Source: Pyropia yezoensis (Eukaryota > Rhodophyta > Bangiophyceae > Bangiales > Bangiaceae). Taken from it: a stretch of DNA of 64,000 bases. The notes under the pieces were generated by a model. That model saw nothing but the letters and a program-made list of their open reading frames with translations. It did not search any database and was not told the DNA's origin. The DNA lies in contig CM020620.1 of the NCBI GenBank assembly GCA_009829735.1, positions 1,674,001 to 1,738,000 on the forward strand, given 5' to 3'. Position 1 is the stretch's first letter; each line of letters opens with the position of its first letter. Shown here piece by piece: positions 21,318-30,822 of the stretch. The translations under genes were made by a program, and so were the position numbers.

Positions 21318-23261
21318 ATGGCGACCCCGGGGGTGGAGACCGACTCTCTGGATGAACGTATGGAGGACACCTCCTACGGTGCAGCGCCCGCCGGGACTTC
21401 CGGCGGGGGCTCCGCGATCGCTCCGGGGGATGGGACTCCCGCGTCACCCGGCTTTGGGTTGACGGCGGGATCTCCCCCGAAGGCGGGCCAAGTCGTCCCA
21501 CGTGAGGCCTTGGGGCGGTGGTTCTACCCCGCTTGGCCTCTGTATGAGGAGGGGTTGACTGTTCTTCGCTGTGGCCGACTTGGCACAGCGATGGGTCGGG
21601 TATGGGACCGCCTACGGGAGAAGTATCCCCGTAGGGTCGGGTTCCCTGCCGGCTTCAGGACGGACCAGTTTGCCTTCCTGGACGACGAGGAGGTCGAAGA
21701 CGTACAGCGGGCCAAGGCCATGGTGGACCGCGGGGGAACTATCCCGGGTCCCGGCGACTTGCCGACCTTTACTTGGGACGCGGTGGCAACTCGCCCCCCG
21801 TACCTTCACGAGGCCGATCCGCACACTCATCACTTTGATGTGCGGATGGAGAAGGACTTCCGGCGAGGTCCCTACTTGGTGACCTCGGCTCAACTTGAGT
21901 TTCCGCAGCAGTCCGCCGCCAGTAAGGAGCAGTACTACCCGAAGAAGCCCGAGTGGTGGCCTCAAGCTGAGGTCCCCGACGGGTTCCCTGCGTTGCTACC
22001 ACGGTTGCTCGACCACGTCGGCTCCGTCATGTTGACGGCTAGCCCAGATCACCTGGTGTGGGCCATGTTGGCCACACAGTGGCTCCTCGAGGTCATGTCG
22101 ACCTGGGTGTCTTGTGTTCAGCGGCGGGGGATGCTCTGGCATCTTCCCCTTCGGCTTATCCAAGGTTTGGAACAGCTCACCCCTCAGCTAGTTGCTGAGG
22201 GGTGCTCATCAGGACAACTCACTCTACTTGAGGAGATGCTCCGCCTCCACAAGTTCATCGAGTGGGAGAGCATCGAGCACAAGTTGCGCCGTCCCACCCG
22301 CGGGCCCAAGGACGATGGCGCACTTCGCCAGCTCGTATGGATCGCTCGTGAGCTTCACGACGGCCGTGTGGTACTACGAGAGGGGTTGGGCATCGGGGAC
22401 TACCCGTATGCCCCGGGGGTGGATCGCCACACTGCGCCACCCCCGGACAAGGCCATAGTGATGGCCGTGCCCTCCCACGATGACCATATGACTCAACCCA
22501 CTGCGGGGGCCCCGAGTAGGCGTCGCAGTTACACTCGGGCACCGCCACCTCGGCGTGCCCCTCCGCTTCCTCCTGTCCCCTACCAGCCGCGCGGGGACAT
22601 CCCGATAAGCGTGGCCGTTGAGTCGTCCACCCCGGTGTCCCCCAACTTGGGGGCCACTCTTCTGACGGTTTACCCCAAGTTGGTGTTACAGGCAACGCCT
22701 TTGACCTCAGAGATGATGATCACCTCGTTGGTGCGCACCATTTCCTGGTTTGCCGCGTCGACCGCAACCCTTCAAGTTCCCGAGACTCCTCAACTTGAGG
22801 AGCGCGTTCGTACCGCGGTGGCGACCGCGAGTTGTGAGTCAGTGGTGGAGTTTATGACGGCCGAGTTGGCTCGCATCGGGGCTATTGTGCCCCAGCCAGC
22901 CCCACTTGGGCGTGGCAAACGTCGGGCGAGCCGGGCATACTCGCCTCCTCGCCGTCGTCGCCGACGCTCGCGGCGCTCTCCCTCCGTGTCGGAAGACGAG
23001 TTGTTTTACTCCGTCTCGGAGTCCTCTACTCCGTCAGAGTCGGAGTCGGTCCGGCATCTGCGTCGCCAACTTGCGCGCAAGACTAAGCAGAAGAGTAGCC
23101 GCGGTCGTCGCCACTTGCGCGACCGTGACGGGCGCGACGGTTCCGACTTGGAGCCGCCGGCCCCGCCGACTGGTGGGGAGCGTTATCGACGTGGGTCTCG
23201 CAGCTCGCCTCCACGTGAGGGCGAGGGCCGTGGGGTTGGCGAGTCCTGCATGCATGCCTAG
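21318..23261 (+). CDS. Antisense ORF of element A, 647 aa, unknown family
   Basis: This ORF runs opposite to gag-pol, between pol (stop at 23373) and the 3' LTR, tail to tail with pol 111 bases apart. I chose the ATG at 21318 (GCCATGG); the frame stays open upstream to about 21147. The product has an acidic N-terminus with DERMEDT, a globular part at about residues 70-400 with PPYL, YLVTSAQLEF and YYPK, a Pro/Arg-rich linker, and a basic Ser/Arg C-terminus (RRRRRRSRRSPSVSEDEL) suggesting nucleic-acid binding or a nuclear signal. I see no signal peptide, membrane segment, zinc knuckle or catalytic motif. The same-spaced motifs occur in B's antisense ORF, and the N- and C-terminal motifs in the relic at 62.3-62.7 kb. 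The ORF is intact although the sense pol has three stops. Confidence 0.75.
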   Translation: MATPGVETDSLDERMEDTSYGAAPAGTSGGGSAIAPGDGTPASPGFGLTAGSPPKAGQVVPREALGRWFYPAWPLYEEGLTVLRCGRLGTAMGRVWDRLREKYPRRVGFPAGFRTDQFAFLDDEEVEDVQRAKAMVDRGGTIPGPGDLPTFTWDAVATRPPYLHEADPHTHHFDVRMEKDFRRGPYLVTSAQLEFPQQSAASKEQYYPKKPEWWPQAEVPDGFPALLPRLLDHVGSVMLTASPDHLVWAMLATQWLLEVMSTWVSCVQRRGMLWHLPLRLIQGLEQLTPQLVAEGCSSGQLTLLEEMLRLHKFIEWESIEHKLRRPTRGPKDDGALRQLVWIARELHDGRVVLREGLGIGDYPYAPGVDRHTAPPPDKAIVMAVPSHDDHMTQPTAGAPSRRRSYTRAPPPRRAPPLPPVPYQPRGDIPISVAVESSTPVSPNLGATLLTVYPKLVLQATPLTSEMMITSLVRTISWFAASTATLQVPETPQLEERVRTAVATASCESVVEFMTAELARIGAIVPQPAPLGRGKRRASRAYSPPRRRRRRSRRSPSVSEDELFYSVSESSTPSESESVRHLRRQLARKTKQKSSRGRRHLRDRDGRDGSDLEPPAPPTGGERYRRGSRSSPPREGEGRGVGESCMHA

Positions 23262-23372
23262 TTGGCAGCTGCCTTTGTTGTGGGAGTGTGAAGGGTAAGG
23301 CTGTAGTTAAAAGCCACTCTGCGTACCACTTCGACTTGAAGCACTCTCTTGGCACTGTTGCTCGGCCCTCCC

Positions 23373-26300
23373 TCACGTTGAGGGGGGGCTGTTAGGGTCT
23401 ATATCATTCCGGGCACAGTATGCCCGGACCCTCTCAGCGGGAAGGTCCTCCACATATTCCCACGTATCATCCTTGGCCTTATAGCCGAACCAACGCACCC
23501 TCAACATGAGGCGGTTAGTGTCCTCATCCCAGCCGTGGTCGATGAACTTATCGAACACGTACTCCTGCGGGCCATGTTTGGCCGCAGGCAGCGAGGGCAG
23601 GCGCCATGCTTCCAGCGCCCGCGCCCAAGCTGGGTCGCTTGCAGGCGGTGGTGCAACTTTGACCACGTCCTGTCCGTCTACTGTGCGGACCCCATCGTCA
23701 CTTTCGATGGTGAAGCGCCGCCCATCAGTACGAAGGACCTGGTACGGCCCCTTCGTCTGGAATACCAACTTACCCCCAGTTGGGGTGTGTGAGTGAACCA
23801 GTACCCAGTCACCCTGCTCGGGGACATGCTTAGCATTGCGCACCTTTTTGTCAGAGGTACGCTTGTAGCGCTTTTGCGCTTTGTCCATCTCAGCCCTGAC
23901 TTTAGGGATGAGTTTTTCAAGCCTAGCAGCGAACTCCGCCTTACTCTCAGTAGGAGTAGGCGTACTGCCACCATCCTCCCCAGTTGGGGGCGACCGCAGC
24001 ACGGCAATAGACCGCACGCGACGGGGAGTCACAAAAGCGAGGGGTACTTCCCCGGTAGATGAGTGAACCTGCGAATTGTAGGCAGTCGTTAGAATAGAAA
24101 TGTACTGGTCCCACGTTTTCACGTGCTCACTCACATAGTGGCGCAGCTGCCGAACAATAGTTTTGTTGAAGCGCTCCACCTGCCCATTAGTTTATGGGTG
24201 GTAGGGGGTGGCATAGTTTGCCTGAACCCCCAACATATCCAACACTCCCTGAAACAGTACAGACGCAAATTGCGGTCCATTGTCCGATAGTGTACTATCC
24301 GGGATGCCATACGCGGCAACCCAGTGATCTAGGAAGGCTGACACGACCGACATGGCTGTGATCTCTGCCAGTGGGATCGCTCGCGTAAGTTTCGTGAAGC
24401 GGTCACAGATGACCAGGAGGTACTGGTTGCCCTCCTCGGTCACTGGCAGTGGCCCAAGGATGTCCATTGCCAACGCGGCAAAGGGCTCCTTGGCCGGGAA
24501 CAGTAGCATAGCCGTAGTAGGCCGCCGTTCCATCAGACGGTTCTGGGCACAACTTGTGCAGGCAGCCACCCAACTATAGATGTCCACCACCATGGACGGC
24601 CAGTAGTACCTGGTCCTCAGGGTCTGGTACAGTTTGCTAGACCCCAGGTGTCCACCTGTGGGAGCGTTATGCTCCCTCTCAAGGATACTGTCCTTGAGAG
24701 ATGCGGGGACCACAAGTTGTTCGATCCCCTGGAATACCCCCCTCCTCAAGAGGAGGCCATCGTCCCCGATAAAGAACCGCGTCTCCGCCACCGTATCCAG
24801 TGTATCCCTCTGCGACTTGCAGAAGGGGTCCTCGGCCTGGGCCTTCACCACCTCGTCCAGGGACAGGGGCAAGTACTTCTTGTTCCCTGGCGCCTCGGGG
24901 TCCAACACCTGACCCGAGCGCGTGACTACCCCCACGATGGGGATGTCCTCATCGACTGAGTTAGTGTCCAGCCTCTCGGTAGGTACCCGAGATAGGCCGT
25001 CGGCAAGGGCATGTTGCCTGCCAGGTCAGTACTCAATATCAAAGTTGAAGGGTGCCAGTCGCACCCTCCACCGGTTGAGACGAGTGTTCGTGCAATCCGT
25101 CTTGAAGATGAACTGCAACGCGCGGTGGTCACAGCGGATGAGGAACTTCTCACCCTCTAGGTAGTGACGAAGTGACGTCATCGCCCACACCGCTGCGAGT
25201 CCTTCCAACTCGGTGACTCCGTAGTTCTTCTCGGCCGAGTTCAGCCCGTTGCTGAAGTATCCCACCGGCAAGTACTCCTTGTCCGGCTGCTGCTGATGCA
25301 ACACACAACCAAGTTGGTCGTAGCTAGCGTCCACATCCAGGATGGAGTGGCCTCCCAACCTGGGAATAGCCAAGATAGGGGGCTTCAGCAGAAGATCCCG
25401 AAGAGTCTCAAAGGATTCCTGCTCCACCCGACTTGGGGGAGGCAGGTTCTTCGGTAGCAGTGAGCTAACTAGCTCATTCAATGGCTTCGCCACCTTGGCG
25501 GAGCCCTTGGTGAAACGTCGGTACACGTTCTACATCCCGAGGAAGCTCCTCATCTGGGTCTGGGTCCGGGTGTACTGAGCCTTACGAATGGCCCTCAAGT
25601 TCTTCTCATTGACACTGAGGCGCCCCGGTCGGACAACATCTCCCAAGTATTCCACCTCTTGAGTGAAGAGGTGGCACTTACTCGCCTTCAGTGACACTCC
25701 GGCGTCAGCAAGTAGCTTGAACACCTGGCCAAGATGGCCAATGTGTTCCCCCGGACTTCGGGAGAACACAATGATATCGTCTAGGTATACGAGACAGATC
25801 TGCCACCGTACTCCGGCCAGAATCATCTCCATAGCGCGTTGGAAAGTTGCCGGCGCGTTGCACAGTCCAAACGGTAGTCGCTTGCACTGGTAGGTACCAC
25901 AGTGACAGGTAAAGGTACTTTTATGCCTGTCCTCCGGGGCAATGGGAATTTGCCAGTACCCCGCGTTAGAGTCCAGGGTAGAGAACACGTTGGCCTCCCC
26001 CAGAGAGTCCAGACAGTCATCCATCCTAGGTAGGGGATAACTGTCCTTCACCGTGCTCTCGTTGAGCTTACGGTAGTCGATCCAGAACCGGGGGGTCCCA
26101 TCAACTTTGGGGACAATAACCACCGGGCTCGCCCACTCGGCGTTGCTGGCCTCGATCACATCGAGGGCCTCCATGCGAGCGACTTGCTCCTTAACGAGGG
26201 CCCTTGAACGGGGCCCTCCCCTATACGGTTGTTGGCGTATAGGGGGTGCACCGGGTTTCAACTCGATCCGGTGTTGGGTGGCTCTCATGAGTCCCAATTG

Positions 26301-27356
26301 ACCATCCCACAACTTGTGATATTGGTCCAAGAGGCGTTCGACTTGAACCCTCAACCTGGGTGGAACACCCTCCATGTTCACATGGGGCCGAGGAGAGGCG
26401 GCCGACTTGGCTTGGTGCTTCTCCTTTCCGGACTTCGGGTCGCTACTCGCGCCCCCATTGAGGGTGACCGCTACTACCGGTACCTCATGTTGGTCGATAT
26501 AGCCGAACTTGGCTCCCGACTTGAAGTACTGGGGCGACGAGCTCAGGTTCATCACCTGTATCCTCCACGGGACTCCGGCTTTGGAGTCCATCGTGCCAAG
26601 GGCAACATGCACTTGGTGCTTGCGAGCAAGACGGGGGTGAGGGTGCACCAACCCGTTCCCCGTATAATCAGTTACAACGTCAACGTGCGCCACCGAGTTG
26701 GGGGGCAACGTGACTTTACGGCCTAAACGCAGGGTAGCAGTGAACCCTTCTCTCACCGAGCAAACAGGCTTCGACTGTGAGATTGTCACAGGAGCCAGAG
26801 ACTTTCCCTTACCAAGGATGGGGATAGTCTCCCCATTCATCAACTTGACCCAGTACTCAGGGCCACAAATCAAAGGCACTTGTGTAACAACATAAGGGGT
26901 ACCCAGAAGCAGGGGTACCGATATATTCTCAACTACACCATAGGTCACGTCGACCTCATGGGTCCCCAACCTAGTTGGTAGGGTCACGGCACCAACGATG
27001 GGAAGTACCCCACCATTGATGCCGATCAGATGGTCAGCTTTAGACTTCCAGCGTTGGAGCTTCATCTCCTTTGGCAATAGCGACTTGCGTATCAAGGAGG
27101 CTCCTGACCCGGTATCAAGTACGATACGGGCACAACAGGCACGGCCGGGGGCTAGTTGCACCCGTCCAGACACCTGGAAGTTCTCACCCGTCAGCACCGC
27201 GATGACTCGACGTGGGTTTACGTCCTTGGGGAGTCCTACCCGAGGTGGGCGGACTCCCTTAGGTCGCCGTAGTATCCGGCAGGGTTTGTTCGTCCTCTTG
27301 ACCCACTTGGCCGAGGCTGCCGTTGTGAGCTTCGGACGGCCAGCTCCAACGGTCAT
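23373..27356 (-). pseudogene. pol of element A (protease-RT-RNase H-integrase-chromodomain)
   Basis: One continuous frame of 1328 codons starts at the ATG at 27356. In order: retropepsin IVLDTGSGAS; RT with VIVPKVDGTPRFWIDYRKLN, FGLCNAPATFQRAM and the catalytic LVYLDDIIVFS; RNase H (ILDVDASYDQLG, IRCDHRAL); integrase zinc finger (EREHNAPTGGHLG...CTSCAQNR) and DDE core (MDILGPLP, STLSDNGPQFAS); and a C-terminal chromodomain (LRVRWFGYKAKDDTWE). Three nonsense codons lie in frame: TAG 25532-25530 (Cys in B), TGA 25028-25026, and TAA 24194-24192 (where B has Gln). There are no frameshifts. The decay is by point mutation only. Confidence 0.92.
27353..27356 (-). promoter_or_regulatory. ATGA gag-stop/pol-start overlap in element A
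   Basis: The minus strand reads GAATGACC. TGA ends gag and ATG begins pol one base earlier. This arrangement suits termination-reinitiation for pol synthesis rather than ribosomal frameshifting. It differs from family B. Confidence 0.7.
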
Positions 27357-27804
27357 TCGTTCCCCGCCGACTTGGCGTCTGAATCTGAGGGCGAGGGGGA
27401 AGACGACGAGTCCGAGGACGACGTGTCTACCTCCTCCGCCGAGGGTGTGGCGACCGCCACTACCGGTCGAGGTCCACCCTCGCGGCGTGAACGTTTTTCG
27501 TTCGTAGCCGACTTCTTGCTCGCATTCCTAACAAGTTGTTGGATGCGTTTACTCAACTTGGGGCAATCATATGCCCAGTGTCCATCGGAGTTGCAGTTCC
27601 AACACCGATTGTCAGTTCCCGGAGGGGTCTTCCCGACTGGGGAAGACGAAGAGGTACCCTGGGAAGTTCCCACGGCAGCTACTACCCTCTCCTTTCGGAT
27701 TCGGCGTGCCTCTCTCAGCTCTCGGGCCTGGCGCGCCTCCTCACGTTCCTTGGCCAACTCGGCCTGACGCGCCTGGCGTTGTTCCTCCCGCAACTTGCGG
27801 TAGG

Positions 27805-28375
27805 TGTGGTATAAAACTCGATCCTCTCAGACACGTGTCAATATCCCTCGGGGGAAAGGGACAGGTAACATTGAAAGGGGAACTACGAGAATGGTATGCC
27901 TGTTGCCTCACGTGCCTGCTCGCAGAGCAAACAGATACGCACGGTAGTGCACACGGGGAAGAGGAAAGCAAACGCGCAGTTGTCTTTTTCCTGAGGGCGC
28001 GGGACAAGGGCGCCTCGCTGTCCCTCTTAACGTGCATCTGGGGGAGCCTCGGCACGTTGGCCAGGTAGCCCCCCCATACCCCCGAGTGGCCCCGACCCGA
28101 GTCTAACCTCGTCAGGTCGGGGGCCACTATCACTACTAATTCTATTCCCACTCACTAATCTCACACTCAAATTCTCTCAAATCAAGTCCCTCACAAGTAT
28201 GCAAAAACCCATCAGAAATCCCTCTCTCACGTGTGGATAGCGTAGTCCACCGCATCCCAGTGCCGGGCACGGGCCACGGCCGCCAACCATCACCGCACGG
28301 CGGGCGTGTTCTGGCACCTGGTGCCCTCTGGTTGTAGTCCCGGGTCGGCGCCAAGTCGGGGCCAGGGATGCTACA
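27805..28375 (-). repeat. 3' LTR of element B
   Basis: 571 bp. The plus strand starts TGTGGTATAAAACTCG and ends GATGCTACA. The purine tract GGGAGGGAG lies just inside (28376-28391 region, minus strand). Plus-strand TATAAAA at 27810-27816 faces the antisense ORF. Confidence 0.94.
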
Positions 28376-28559
28376 TAGCTCCCTCCCTAGTCCGGCACGT
28401 CCTCGGGCCGAACCAGGTGCCACCGTGCACAGCCTCGAGCACGTCCACACCGGTGCCGAGGTCGAGCGTCTTCACCCCGGTTACGACCACCTGCTCCGAT
28501 TCTCTGCTCCCCTTCTCTCCTTCACCTTGGCCCTCTCGTTCCCCCGGAGTCTGGACGTC

Positions 28560-30677
28560 ATGTCCAGTTCCGAGATCCAAGCTGGGCCCGTGGTTCCGGC
28601 GGCGAGTGTTGCGGAGGAGAACTCGGGTAGTCGCGCTCCTCTCCTGCCTCCGGTTCCTCGGGTGTCGATGTCGGCGCCGGTCGCCACGGCGGGGACGGAT
28701 CGGGTTCCCCCGGCTTCTGTGATGCACCCGGTCGAGATCCCCCCGGTGGGTCTCCCGGAGATGCTTCTTGGGCAGGACCCTCTGGCGGCCCGGCGTTACT
28801 CCACGGTGGTCGGCTTCGCCGGCGCGGCCCAGTGCCAGCAGGATTGCTTGGACCTCTGGCGCAAGGAACTCCAGCGCGGGGTCTTGACAGAGATGGATAA
28901 GGCTCGTCTTCACACGGCGGACCAGATGCGCCTGGCACAAGACCGCTCCCAGAGCTTCTCGGGTTCCTCTTGGGTTGCTCGTCTGGAGGATCTCCCCTTC
29001 GCGCTGGTGCTGGATCTGCCCTTGACCGAGCGTCGCGTGTCCGCGTCCGTTCTCCGGTGGCCGGAGGAGGAAGGGTACGTCCACCGGGCGCTCAAGGTCT
29101 GGGACGAGGCGCTCAAGGGGTCGGGGAGCCTGAACTGCGACCCCCGTCCGAGCATGGTCGCTCTGGAGCCGCCTTTCCTGACCCGGAAGTACTCCAAGTT
29201 GTCACCGGCACGGGAGCAAGGCTAGCGACGCGGCCGTCAGCGTGACTTCCTCGTGAGCTGCAACCATCAGGAGTTCTGGAAGCTGGATAAGGCTCACCGG
29301 GCGGCGTACTACCCCAAGGTCATCTCGCAGCAGCAGGAAGTCGAGATCCCGGTCGGGTTTGCTCCTTCCAGCATCTCCTTCACCTGGTACTTCTTGGACG
29401 CCTTGACTCAGGCGTCGATCAAGGGCTTCTTCTACTCGATCCCGTACATGATGTACACGTCCGAGATGACAGTCTTGGCGGCCTACCACTGGCTTCACGA
29501 GGTCTTGGTGTCCAACCGGCTTTGGTTTCTCCCTGACCTCCTGATGGTCTGGATTGTCGACAAGTTGACCGTCGACTTCCTGTGCAGCCAGGACGAAGAG
29601 TACAAGGGGCTCTTCCAGGCGATGATTGACTTCCGGCGTCTGGTGCCGGTGCATGACCGGAACTTCTTGAACGCGATTGCCGACCAGAACCGCCCGCGTC
29701 GGGATGGCTTCAGTTGGGCGCAGGTGGTCTACCAGTCTTCTCCGGCCAAGGTGCAGCTGGCGACGCCGCTTCCGGCGTGGCCGCAGCTAGGTAGCTTTCC
29801 CGCCCCGGCCGCCCTTGATCTTCTGCCAGTTGGGCCGCCGGTGCAGGAGTCGGGATGGGCCGCGGCGGTCGGTCAGGCGTCTGCGGCGGCTCCGCTTCCT
29901 CCTGTTGCACCTGTCGCCCCGGTGGCCTCGCCTGAACCGTCGCCGGCGCGTTCACGCCCTGTTCCGGCTGTGCCGGTACTTCAAGCTCCTCCGGCACCGC
30001 GCCTGTCTGCGGCGAGTCTGGGGGTGACCGTGCGGTCGCCTACCACTCCGGCCGCTCCGCCTCGGACGCCTTCTTCCAACGCCGGCGGCGCCGTGCCTCC
30101 GCTGGAGTTGGGTACTCCGGTTTCGGGGGCCGTTGTGGACCGTCCGGTGGTGTCATCCTCGGGGCGGTTCGAGATTCCGGCGCCGACTCTGCGCCTTACC
30201 CGCTTCCGGGTGCCTGACTGGTACCTGAACCAAGGTGGCCCGACATGCGACCAGTACGACGTCGGTATGATTGAAGACCAGCTGGGTCGTCTTCCGGTGC
30301 AGGTTGAGGGCGTCGGGTCTTCCCTGGTGCTGGGCACTTACGCCAGCGTCTTGAAGAACGTGGTTGACCGGGTGTTTGCTTGCGCGGACAGCGGCCAGAT
30401 GTCGAACAGCCCGGTGGTTGGCGAACTTCTGGCGACCTTGACGCGGCATGGCTTGGCCCAGCAGTGGTCAGAAACCTTCACTGGCTTCCAGGGGCGCCGA
30501 TGGGCATATCTGGATGAGCGGGAGCCCCCGGCAACTACCGGTACTACTCCGATGGCGTCATACCGGGATGCACCGCGTCCACCGCCCTACGTCATCCCGT
30601 CTTCCTCCGGTTCCCGTCGTGCCGCGGAGGCAGCGCTGGAGGACACTCCCGCGGCTCAGCGTCCGCGCCGGGAGTAG
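28560..30677 (+). CDS. Antisense ORF of element B, about 705 codons with one in-frame TAG
   Basis: It lies between pol (stop 30823) and the 3' LTR on the opposite strand, tail to tail with pol, 145 bases apart. The frame is open from the ATG at 28560 (an upstream in-frame ATG at 28368 lies inside the LTR) to the TAG ending at 30677, except for one TAG at 29223-29225. The stop falls inside a conserved spacer: PPFL, then 22 codons including the TAG, then FLV-x5-EF-x10-YYPK. This is the same spacing as in element A, so the TAG replaced a sense codon without changing length. The central part is aromatic (FTWYFLDALTQ, WLHEVLVSNRLWFLPDLLM). The C-terminus is Pro/Ala-rich and ends basic. I see no known domain, no signal peptide and no clear membrane segment. 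Confidence 0.72.
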
Positions 30678-30822
30678 TAGTTGGAGGCAAGGAGGGTGAG
30701 GGTCTTGGGAGAAGCGAGGAGGGAAGAGGCGGAGAGAAGGGTTGCCCGAGCGGGTGCTTGTTTTCCTTGATTGTTCCATGCTTGTATTGCATGTTCTCCT
30801 TGATATACCCGTTCCCTTCTTC

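Noticed and set aside
27805..28375. Solo LTR
   Set aside because: An almost identical 571-bp partner lies at 39109-39679 with gag-pol between them, so it is the 3' LTR of element B.
28321..28375. TGGCGCCGACCCGGG (minus strand, inside the B LTR) as the tRNA primer site
   Set aside because: It looks like a tRNA-complementary site but lies inside the repeated LTR sequence on both sides of the element; the real internal boundary is marked by TTTGGTGGAGCAGC at the other end.
28560..30677. Antisense ORF as a retroviral envelope gene
   Set aside because: It runs opposite to gag-pol and shows no signal peptide, clear transmembrane segment or fusion motif.
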